Shown: positions 36,601 through 48,600 of the stretch, one piece after another
How positions within the stretch are numbered: the first letter of the stretch is position 1
Layout: each line of letters starts with the position of its first letter
Notes under the pieces: model-generated
The model's database searches: none
The model's input: the letters and a program-made list of their open reading frames with translations, nothing else
Told to the model about the DNA's origin: nothing
Source of the DNA: Sipunculus nudus
Taxonomy: Eukaryota > Annelida > Sipuncula > Golfingiida > Sipunculidae
Assembly (NCBI GenBank): GCA_026874595.1
Contig: CM049310.1
Span: forward strand, 32,369,558-32,433,557
Reading direction: 5' to 3'
DNA: 64,000 bases
Position numbers and translations under genes: made by a program

Positions 36601-39600
36601 ACATATGGCAAGGCCCAGACCTAATGGCCCAAAATTGTTACCAGTCATTGGAGTTGTTGAAATTTAACAAACATTTTCTGTGTTGCTGTTTGGATCTTGC
36701 TTAAGGCTGTTGTGGCATCTGACCACTTTCTCATTATGTAATGTTATAATGTACAGTGGATTTTACTCTTTAATTGTTTACAGCTGCTAATGACCCAGGA
36801 AGAGCTTTCAGAGTGTAAAGCAAAGCTGCTGAGCAAGACAGATGAGCTGCAGCTGTCCAACAAGAAGGTCAAGGAGCTGAATAATGAAGTCAAGAGCCTG
36901 ATGGGCCAACTGACCTCCCTTACCAGTAAATGGTAATGAAAGTTTTCATCATCACACATTTTCAATTTATTTATATGTATACCTATATAGTAAATCCATG
37001 CCTAACAACCACCTTGGTTGACCGACCATCTCAATATAACGCCCACTTTTTCATGGTCCCAGTTCCTCTGTGCTCTTTGACGGCCACCTGGCTAAGACGG
37101 CCACCTAGAAAATGCAACCACTTTATCGAGGTCCCGTTGGTGGTCGTTATTTCAAAGTTTCACTGTGTGTCAGGAGAATAGATATATGAAATACAGAATT
37201 CTTATTTTTTTAAGAACATGGAAGTACTATTTTGCATGCTTAAATACAGATTTTGCAAAATTTGCCTATAGTACCAGTGGCCTTTCATCTTCCACACATG
37301 GCCAATCAACAACCCTTGGTTAAACACTTTCTCAGTTTGTCAATATATCCATGCATACCATGTTTACTAACAGTTGGTAGATAAACAAGCTCATACCTCT
37401 GGTTCAGGGGTGTTATAAGAACCTATCTTTGCAGTAAACCATATCTAGAAATCACATGATCTCTACAAATTAGGCAGGAGAATAGCAGGCTTTATATTTG
37501 TGATCAACTTGATGAAGGCCCAGGCTGTGCCACTGGTAAAGGCATGAACACAGTGCTTTCTAATATGCAGGTTATTTACCTGAGTTTATGGATGACAGTA
37601 TTTGTAAAAATATTAAAACAAGTTAGATATGCAGCTTCACCTTTGATGTATCATTTAAGTGATAAACTGGAAGAAGACAACAAGCGGCTCTCAGCCTCCT
37701 TCAGCAGTGCAAAGCAGGATCGGGATGCCTTGTACAGAGAGCTACAGGAAAACAAAGGACAGCTGTTCAAGGTAACGTCATGTATGTATAGAGTATAGTG
37801 TGTATTGGTGTTATATGTGTTGTGATAGTTTATAATATGTTGTGATAGACTGTAACATTAATTGTACCTAGTATAGTTTTAAATGCTGATGTTTAGCCAT
37901 GAATGACAGGAAAACCTCTCCTTTAGGACATCTGTCTCTATGTTACAAACACTTGTTAGAAATAGTCCTAAGATCCGTCCCCTCTTCTATTTTTGAACAC
38001 CTATGTTTCAGCAAAATTTCAGTTTCAGACAATGTCTATAAACAGGAGGTTCCAAAATTCCAATTTGTCTTGCATATAAGTTAAGAAATAAAATCCTGTA
38101 TTTACTTGTAGTTTGTTCTGGATAATATTTAAATCTGTTCTTTATGAAACTGCATGTATAATTTTAAGAATATTCATGCTTGTGCCCTGTTATGGAGCTT
38201 CATGCAGCATTTATTTTCTAATAATCTGTTGGTTTCTGTATGACATCATTAATTTGTTCATGGCCTGGACATATTCTTACATTGTGAAGTTATAGATAGA
38301 TACACAATGAGTACTGGTGGAGCAATATACATGTACCAGACTAGATGAGTGATTTTAGTTAGATAGTCATTATTTTCCTCAGCTGCCTGTGATTTTCAGT
38401 TTGCCATTCTGTAACTTCTCATGTATCTTGATGTTAATAATGTACAGTTTCTTTCTCATCGGATTTTTACTGATATATGTGAGTGACAGGTGTTACTTTG
38501 CCAATGAACTGTACATAAATCTTTTATGTAAAAACTGGATGGTAAAGAATGCTCTACAGTAAAACTTGTTAATTTTCCATTGTTCACCCATTGTGTAACT
38601 TATTTCACATGGATCATTTGTTAAATGTACCATCACCAGCCATGATGTTTTTTTTACCAGATGCATCATTTTAACTTGATAATTTGCCCCTCTATAAATC
38701 ATAGTACTTGGCAATCAAATATTCATTATTGTCTGCTTAATGGTATTTTAAATTTAAAAGCATGTACAGCCATTGTTTGTCCTCTCCCCTTATAGTACCT
38801 TCAGTCACCTTTCACCCTCACCTGCACCCAATTATTCCTGTTGATCAGGTGTGGATGAGAAAGTAAGGTTATGTTGTATATGCTAATCTTTTGGCATCTT
38901 GCCTTGATAGAGTACAGCATTGTTTATCCAAACAACATTTATCCAAAAATGTTTATCCTAAAATTAAATACTGGGAACCAAACATTGTTTTTCTAAAGCT
39001 GAATTTGAAACATATCACAAATTTGTTATTAAAGATCATCTAATTCAAAACAGTTGTACAGAGATAAGTGCTGATTTCCCATATTTTAATGTATTTCTTG
39101 ATTAAATTTGTGGAAAATCTACCAAATATCTTTGTACCTATGTTTAGTTCAGGCTAGCTTAATTAACTTGTGTCTGTCAGTATCAGATAATGTCTGGTAC
39201 TTGGTGGCAGGTTCGCAATCATGGTGATTTTTGGGGCACTCTTATGCAAAATCGTTTATCTGAATGATCATTTATAAACAAAAATCTATTTCCCTAATTT
39301 TTTACAGATAAACGGCTGTATGTCAAAAGTTGCTTATAAATTTATAGTTTTGGTCATAAGATTTGAATCTATTACAGCTGGAATCTCTCAAATCTTGATC
39401 AGTGTTTATATGTATAGTCTGTACATTTCTTATCTCTACATAATAACATGCATAAACTTATAACAATCTTGTACCTCTGCACCTGTCACTTTCATAATCA
39501 CTGTGTGTAATTTCTTCACAATTTTTGCTGTTGCCTCTATGCTGCAGCTGTCTCCAATGAGGCTGGACATATGTCTTTTCAGCAATTCAGCAATGTAGAT

Positions 39601-42600
39601 AGGGGCTAAGGAGAAATTAGGAAACCTTTGCAAAAATAATTTTTGCTGATAACACATTGCATTGGGTAACTCTTTGGATTTGGAATTCACTGACACTACA
39701 TGTGAGAGGTTATCATATCCAAAACAATAAAGTGGGTGGCAATGAAAAGATTTGGTTTTACCCATTTAGCCTGTGTACCTACTATATTTAAAGAAACTTT
39801 TGTTGGAGTATGGGCTTAGTATTGAATGGAATCACACAACATTGCTATCTTGACACAAGGTTAGTCTAATCTTATTTGAATTACTTCCTGTAGGAGTTTA
39901 CTATTTCTTAGGTTTCAGACTTTAATTTCTGACTTTTTAAACTCATTACATATAAATAAGCCAACAGTCCATAACCAATATAATTTCTTAGCAGGCTTAA
40001 AAGGGTGCACATTTAGGGTCTGCACCTTGCCCAGGGCCACAGCCTCATTGGAGATGAAGCCTTTTCCTTCTGTTTTGCATGTTGTGGAGTGTGTGTGCTG
40101 ATGTTGTAGATATCTAGTCAGCATGCTGCTCTGGAAATAACTCACACAGAACTCAAAGATGACCATGAGAGTCTGAAGAGGCACTCTGATATATACAGAA
40201 AGAAGGTGGGTCCAGGGATTACTGGATATCATAGTGCTAAATCTGTCTTCATAACATCAGTATAATCATTGGTCCTGATAAAGTTGCCATATTCAGCTTT
40301 GTCATGCCTTGGCAAATTGGTGAGTTCTAATTACATTAAATTATGCCATATCTCTATATATTTTAATATGTTAAAATGTGCTCTATCCCTATCTTTTTTA
40401 ATATTTGTTATGTTAACAGTTTTGTTTACAGTTTCCTTTACAACAAATATTATGGTTTGGCATACAGTAATATAGATAGTGTAATATATTATCATATTGG
40501 GGTGATCAGTGTAAAATAAAAACATGTAAATATAAAGACAGGATAAGAGAAAAGGCGGAAGATCTGTAACTTTAACATTGATATATTTATACAGATATAT
40601 TTGTATTTTCTTGTGGCTTTTGACACTTTCATTATCACTCTGAAGAGCCTTTGACCATCAATGAGTCTTTACTGATCAGTGATTTGACTTAACACGTGTG
40701 TCAATTTCAGGTAATACATTATGATGTATGTTTCATAATCTTATTTTTTTCTTTCTCTGATGTAACCCATATGATATCTTTCTAGTGACACTATTTGCAT
40801 GCATACTATGCTGACTCATTAGTCAATGTTGTGAGTGATGTTTTACTAACACATTTCAATACCAAATTAATGATAACCTGTCTGTGAAACAAATTTACTT
40901 TGTCTGATCTCTATTTACCAGTGTACCCTTGGTAGATACACTTTAGAATTCTTTAGATTATGCACATATTAGAAGTGGAAGGAGTGATCTTCATCCAACA
41001 TATATAAATGGCAAATGTTTTTGAGAATTTGTGTTGAACTTGCATGATTGTTGCCTCTTAGAAACCTAGCATTGTGACCACATTTTCTGTTTAAAAAATT
41101 GTCCCATTGACCACATTGAACTGTGTTTAAAGAACTACTGGATCCAGATGAATTTAAAAACTTTTATTTTCAGATATATGAATGAAACAGAATGATTCAT
41201 AATTTAAATTGCAGATAGGAAGCTTGGTGGAGGAGAAAGATTCTCACATAAACCATTTACAGGAGCGAGTTGCTACGTTATCACAGAGGCTGCAGGAGAC
41301 CAGCTTGTCAGGGGATGATCGTGTACATGCTCTGGAAGTGGAGGTGAGAATAATAACTTTGTTACCATGAGGCCAGTGAAGGTGTTCCTGTTTATAATAT
41401 TGTTTTAAACAGGAAAACCTGAAAGTATTTGTCGCTGTTGGGGTTATTACTACTATGTTCAATCATGATGTAATTCTTAAGGCTTCATTTCAAGTTCTTA
41501 TGATTTCATAATAATAAAACAGTAGTCTCTCTGAAGCTAAATGTTAATGTGGCCTTCACTGATGTTTTCAGTTAAGGTTCTCTAGCAATCTCCATGAAAG
41601 CTTATTACAGTAGTGTATATTTATTTTTATGACTGGTGTTTTCTTCACCAAATGTCATAGAAATGATCTGTGCACTGAAAGAGCAGTGGTGAATTAATGG
41701 GTATACTGCTAGTTATAAAAAACAAATAAAAATATAGGAGGATCGGATGCCTTAGGGCATAATAAGAATGCCATGCAGAACATGTACTTAAAATCCAGAT
41801 TTTTGTCCATGAAAAACTCTTGTCATGTTAGGACTGATGTTCAGATTGGAAAACCTACCATAAAGACTTGTGAATGAATGCCAGATAACTACAAAACAAG
41901 TTTACTGGTAGATTATTTACCGAACTCATGATCAGTATCTGCATTTCTAATACATCGTAATGCAATATTAAAATAAAAATCATTTGTAAACTTAAATAAT
42001 AAAAATACCCATGATGATCTCAAATCCCCATTCAAAGTGGTTTTCAAAACTTAAGACAATTTAAGACAAGACTCGGACTGTGACGTGGGTTAAAGAAAAC
42101 TTGGACTCAAAGGAGGTGGACATGGACTAGAACCTTCAGGACTCAGATTTGAACTTTGAGTGGCTTGGAATCAGCCTGGGAGAGTGGACTAGACTACATC
42201 ACTGAATGGTGGGCAAGAATTGGTTATTATTACATTATTACATTATTGTTACTTTCCTTTTTCCAGCGGGACCAACTGGAGAAAAAGGTTGAGGAAGGCA
42301 GGCAGCAGGTGCTGGATACTAAAACAGCACTCAACCATAAAATAGCATATTTAGAGCAACAGGTAGGTCTCTGATGTTATGGTCCAGCAGACATATTCAG
42401 TATCATATATCATATTATCATATACCTCATTGGATTAATCATTTTTGATTTGGCATAAGCAGAGTATTTTTACTGTGGGAAAAGCATAATTCTGTCAATT
42501 TTTACCCACAGATCTGAAAATATTGCAGGTTGTATGATTTTTAAGGAGCTTTCCGTGTACATGTTGCTTAACAGGGGTACTATCTTATTTAATGTGAATT

Positions 42601-45600
42601 TAATTTTCTATTCCACCAGAAATCATTAGTCAGCTGCATATAATTATTGAATGATCATATTATTTCAAGTGAATGAATACTGACTTTCTAATGATTCATG
42701 TGTCGTATCAAGAGCTTTTAGTTTTCTACAAAGCTTTCTTCTTCTCTGAACTTCCATCTTGAGAAGTTATCAGCATTGAGTCATAGAAATTGGCTACAAA
42801 CAGAATTACTCAAAATATCTGTATCTAGGCCTGTTTGCACATAACCATTCTAGACTGTTAACTCTATATATTACCTTAATAATTCTTCGCTTTTTGATGA
42901 ATACATGTATTACTTATCATAAAGATAAATAAAAATTATCACTGTCTGTTTTCTAATATGATTGTCAGTCACCAGTCTTTCTTGTACCTGATTTACCTCT
43001 ATTTAGATAACATTTATGTGATATTCTTTAAGGTTTTTCTCATTGACATTTCCTCATGCACTCTGCTTTGATTAAACATCTGTTGATCAATCACCCCTTA
43101 AGAATCCAGGCTACATTGTTCAGGTGCCACATAAAGTATTGCCTCTTTGAAAATACAACATGCTTTCTTTCCTAATCAGTTACCCAAATTGATTTTGCCA
43201 ACACTTCAATATCTTTATAATAGAAGCTTAGGGTCCCGCAGAACCTGTTTCTTGTTTAAACTTGGAAAAGAGGCAACAATTCTGACCCTGTAGTAAAATA
43301 AAAATAAAATATCCCTGTAATTACATAATTACACCATAATTACACCCTTTAAAAATTACCATGGTCATGGTCTCCATACTGTCACTTGAAGGTCAGTGAT
43401 ATGTGTTTTGGGCTCCTGTTTTCATAATACATGTATCTGACTTGCCATATACAGTTTAAATTTGTGAACTTGAATTTGAAAATCAGGTAAGACTTTGTGG
43501 TGCCTCTTTTCAGGTATACATGTATTATCAGACAAAAGCACCTTTGACATGTAGCCTGTATTTTAAAGTGACTCCAGTAATTCTCTAACCCTTGCTGCAC
43601 ATGAACTGTTTAATAAGAACAGTGGGCACTCTTTTTTTTCTTGGTAGATTTCTAACCTTAATTCTAAGATAGTAGATGACAGCAAGGAGCTGGAGTCTGC
43701 AAGAGAGGAGTTAGAAACAACAAAACAGAGGCTCCTCAGTGAGGTAATACTGAATTAATGTGAATCAGAGATCAGATAATATTATATTATGACCACTTCA
43801 TAGATAGCTTCTTCAGTAGGTATTGTCCAAGGTTGCTTTTAAACTAGAGCAATGTAAAATATTGCAACTTGCTCCTGATTTTGGTGCATGCAGAAATGTA
43901 TCTCACTTGCAACTTTTTTTTTTCAATTAATAAATTCCTACTTCTTTCTTTTCTATGAAATCAATAACAGTAATTCAACTCCTACCAATATCATTGAATG
44001 ACAGCTTGACTGCATGCTTCTTGTGATTAATAACTGATAAGATATGATTCTTTAAGTGTGATAATCTGCTCATGTAGCAAATGTTTCACCACTTATACTA
44101 CATATTGCTTGTGACAGATAAGCACATTACTACATGTAACACAATTACCATCATGATTTGTTTTTTTTGGACCATTATATCTGGGGGAAAAAACTATGTT
44201 ATGTTTGGACAGATTGAAGAGCTGCAGGCCCAGCAAGAACAGTCAGACAACAAACTACATAGTTCACAGAGGGAAGCAGAGGAGAGAGTAGCAAGTCTAA
44301 AAAGAAAGGTCAGTGGTTGGGAGAACATAACAAACATGAGACATAAGATGCTGTTACAATGCTTCATACCACAATACTGTTCAGAAGAATGCATCAGTGA
44401 AGAAATGTAGCTTAAATTTATGTTTAAGGCATTTGCCTTTGGCGCAGAAGCTCCCTGGTGTTGACCCAAACAGTGCCTCAAGGGCAGAATGATAAGATCT
44501 TTGTAAATGTGACAGAATCACTCTAATATCTAAATTACAGGTTATGGATAATGTTTCAGTATGTGAGTACCATAATTAAACTGGTAGAAATAACAAAGTA
44601 CATTTACAAGTATGATTATTAACTACATGAGTAGGTGCTTCAATATTTCTAAATGCAGGCCAGCGTGGTACTCAGTAATTGGTTACAGTAACCAAAACTC
44701 GGGTATTAAAGTACTCCTTTCAGCACTACATCTGTGTATTGTCATTTGTTTAAATTCTTTTTAAACAGAAAGAAGAGTTGGTAGAAGAACTAAAAACATT
44801 AAACAACACAGCAGCCTCCAGAGAAAAAGAGCTGCTTGCCACCATCTCAAGCCTACAGGAACAGCTGCAGGTGCTAAATAAAGTCAGGGACCAGGAGAAA
44901 CACACAGCACAACAACAACTTGTAAGGCTTACTAACCAACCCCTAATATACACATAGAAACACAGCACAACAACAACTTGTAAGGCTTACAAACCAATCC
45001 CTAATACACACATAGAAACACAGCACAACAACAACTTGTAAGGCTCACTAACGTATCCCTCATATACACATAGAAACACAGCATAACAACAACTTGTAAG
45101 GCTTACTAACCAACCCCTAATACACACATAGAAACACACAACAACAACAACTTGTAAGGCTCACTAACATATCCCTCATATACACATAGAAGCACAGCAC
45201 AACAACAACTTGTAAGGCTCACTAACCTATCCCTCATATACACATAGAAACACAGCACAACAACAATTTGTAAGGCTTACTAACCAACCCCTCATATCCA
45301 CATAGAAACACAGCACAACAACAACTTGTAAGGCTTTCTAACCAACCCCTCATATACACATAGAAACACAGCTTTACAACTTGTAAGGCTTACTAACCAA
45401 CCCTTAATATACACATAGAAACACAGCACAACAACAACTTGTAAGGCTTACTAACCAGCCCCTAATATACACATAGAAACACAGCACAACAACAACTTGT
45501 AAGGCTTACTAACCAACCCCTCATATCCACATAGAAACACAGCACAACAACTTGTAAGGCTTACTAACCAACCCCTCATATACACATAGAAACACAGAAC

Positions 45601-48600
45601 AACAACAACTTGTAAGGCTTACTAACCAGCCCCTCATATACACATAGAAACACAGCTTTACAACTTGTAAGGCTTACTAACCAACCCTTAATATACACAT
45701 AGAAACACAGCACAACAACAACTTGTAAAGCTTACTTACCAACCCCTAATATACACATAGAAACACAGCACAAAAACAACTTGTAAGGCTTACTAACCTA
45801 CCCCTCCAATAATAATACACATAGAAAAACAGCACAACAACAACTTGTAAGGCTTAATAACCAACCCCTCATGTACAAAAAGCAACACAGCACAACAAAA
45901 ACTTGTAAGACTTAATGACCACTCCCTCATACACACACAAACACAACAGCAACAACTTGTAAGGCTTAATGACCACTTCCTCATACATACAGAAACACAG
46001 CATAAATACATTTAGTAAGGCTTGAAGACCACTCCCTAATATACACATAGAAACACAGCACAACAACAACTTGTAAGGCTTAATAACCAACCCCTCATGT
46101 ACAAATTGAAACACAGCACAACAAAAACTTGTAAGGCCTAATAACCAACCCCTAATATACATATAGAAACACAGCACAACAACAACTTGTAAGGCTTAAT
46201 GACCACTGCCTCATGCACACACAACAACACAGCACAACAACAACTTGTAAGGCCTAAGGACCACTCCCTCATACACACACATACAAAGAGAAACAGCACA
46301 GCAACAACTTGTAAGGCTTAATGACCACTCTCTCATACAGACACAGCAACACAGCACAACAACAACTTGTAAGGCTTCACATCAGCACTTCACACCAACT
46401 CTTTTACATGCAGGATGATTTACCATACAGTAAATTCATATAATCTGTATATCTGTGACAGAATGAGTTAGAGAGCAGTCATGAGGAGAACTTAGAGAAG
46501 CAGATAGAGACAGAGAAGAGGTTAACTCAGCTGGAGGAGGAGACATACAGACTTCAGGTCAGTGGTGGAGTCATGGTACAAGATGGATTTGACTTGGTGT
46601 AACCCTTTACTTTTTAAGAGTACTTCTGAGCACCCCTGGATATTTACACTTGTAACAAAATTGAGGAAAACATTACCTTTACATGGAAGAGTATCAGAGT
46701 GTGATATAAATCTAAAAATTAATCTTAGCAGTTAAGGTTTAAACATATATTTTAGCAGAAAATGGGAAACTATACATTACATTTTTTATTAGCTCTTATA
46801 AAGGCTGTTAGGAGAAATTATTTTATCTTTTATCAGAAAAAGATTATTGATAAAATGTAAATTATTTTTGCACAAAGATTTTGTGTAATGTAAATAAGCA
46901 GGGCTTCATAAAAAATACATAGACATTTGATTATAAAATATCCCAAGAAATGTAATATGAAATAAGAAAGAAAATATTAAATGCCAAATCAAATTGGTCT
47001 TTACTTTTACAGAAAAGTGACTTAAATCATCATTATCCCACAGTGGCCTGTAAATAAATTTACATACATATTTTTGAAGAGTGACATTGGCCAGAAGGAT
47101 CGTGAGTTGGGTCAGCGTGAGAAAGAATGCTCACAACTCAAACAATGGCTACAAACAAGCAAGAAAGAAACAGATGAACTACGAACCAAAGTAAGTATCC
47201 AGGCATTAAATGAAATACAAAAAAACTCTGCTTATGAGAAATCTCTCTAACATGGGCACCTCTTAATTACAGACAAAAATCTTAAGTCCTCACATCATCT
47301 TTAACTAGGAGGGTCCACTGTATATATTCAGATAATTGATGTCGTAGCATGGTTTTCATTTGATCAGTGTATTGATTGGTTGATAGACCATCAGACTCTG
47401 TGTTGTAGTACATACTAGTATACATTGTGCCCTAGTGTCCTGTTTTCTCTATATTAACTGCAACAACATGGAAAATTGTTAAACTGCCCTTGAAATTTGC
47501 TGATGTATAAAATAACCTGTCTTAATTGTAGGTGACAGATTTAGAAGCAGAAGTAAAGACACATCAAGTCAAAGTTCATTCATCACAACAGACCTTCCAT
47601 ACAACAGTAGCTGATCTCACACGTTGCCAAAGGGGTAAGTAGTACTTCACTGGATGCTATTATAAATGAAGATAAGTGTCATACTGTGATATGTCTAATG
47701 GTGAAGGTCTGTGGTCTACAGAATGTTAGTGTCATTTCTACATCATCAGTATTGGTATGTTCTTAATGGTGATGAAACTTATTAAAATTTTTTAAGTGTT
47801 TCAGCATTTTTAGAAAGTAACAAGCATTATGCATATCTTTTAACACCATCTGGTATCATAATTTGTCATCAGCACCTTGCAATACTTATTTTAACTGGAA
47901 AGTTCATTTTAAAAATAGGCCAAAAAGATTATATAATATTTTTTTTAAATAATAAATAGGCACCAAAACAGACTATCATTCGATGAAATTCTATATACAA
48001 AAATGAACAACAAAAATAAAAGATATAGCTCAATACCTTGATCAAGAATTACTATGCTCATCACTGTAACAAATCATGTCAGGTAATTATTCTTATTCCT
48101 TTATTACCTGAAATAACATGGAGCGATTTTTTAGATAATTACACTAATTAAGCCATTTTTGATTAACAGAACTGGAGGAGTTTAAGGGAAAGTACCAGGA
48201 GGTTGTCAGAGAGCTGGCAGCAGTCAGGACAGCAGCAGAGAATGAGAGGGGCCAGCTGCAGCATGACCTGGAGCAGAGGAGCACAGCAATAGGAGGGTTA
48301 GAGGCAGCAATACAAGAGCTGCAGGAGACCAACATGCATTTAGAAGACAAGGTAAAAGAGGGACTGATGGCTACGGGGCTGTACAAACACATCTTATTAT
48401 TATATCGTCCACAGCTTTCTCATGATATGTATGATCCAATTTATGGTTTATTAGGGACTCTAGGCAGGTGCCGTAATAATAATAATCAGCTTTTCTGTCC
48501 ATCCATCACTCACTGTCAGTGTCCCCTGCATATTACCTCATGAAGAATTTAAGTATTTGAACAGAAATATCTTATTTCAGTATCTTCAGATATCCAATAT

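Noticed and set aside
36921-36932. Alternative donor ACCA|GTAAAT for golgin-97 exon 7
   Set aside because: It would leave phase 1, which does not match the exon 8 acceptor at 37660. The TG|GTAATG donor at 36932 keeps the frame.
39915-40232. 105-codon minus-strand ORF
   Set aside because: It is the antisense shadow of golgin-97 exon 9 and its flanks.
45793-46177. Two overlapping minus-strand Cys-rich ORFs of 72 and 102 codons
   Set aside because: They are translations of the 58-bp minisatellite in reverse. The repeated LxxCCCxCV pattern follows the DNA unit.
44900-46380. CRISPR array
   Set aside because: Units are contiguous with no unique spacers, and the genome is eukaryotic.
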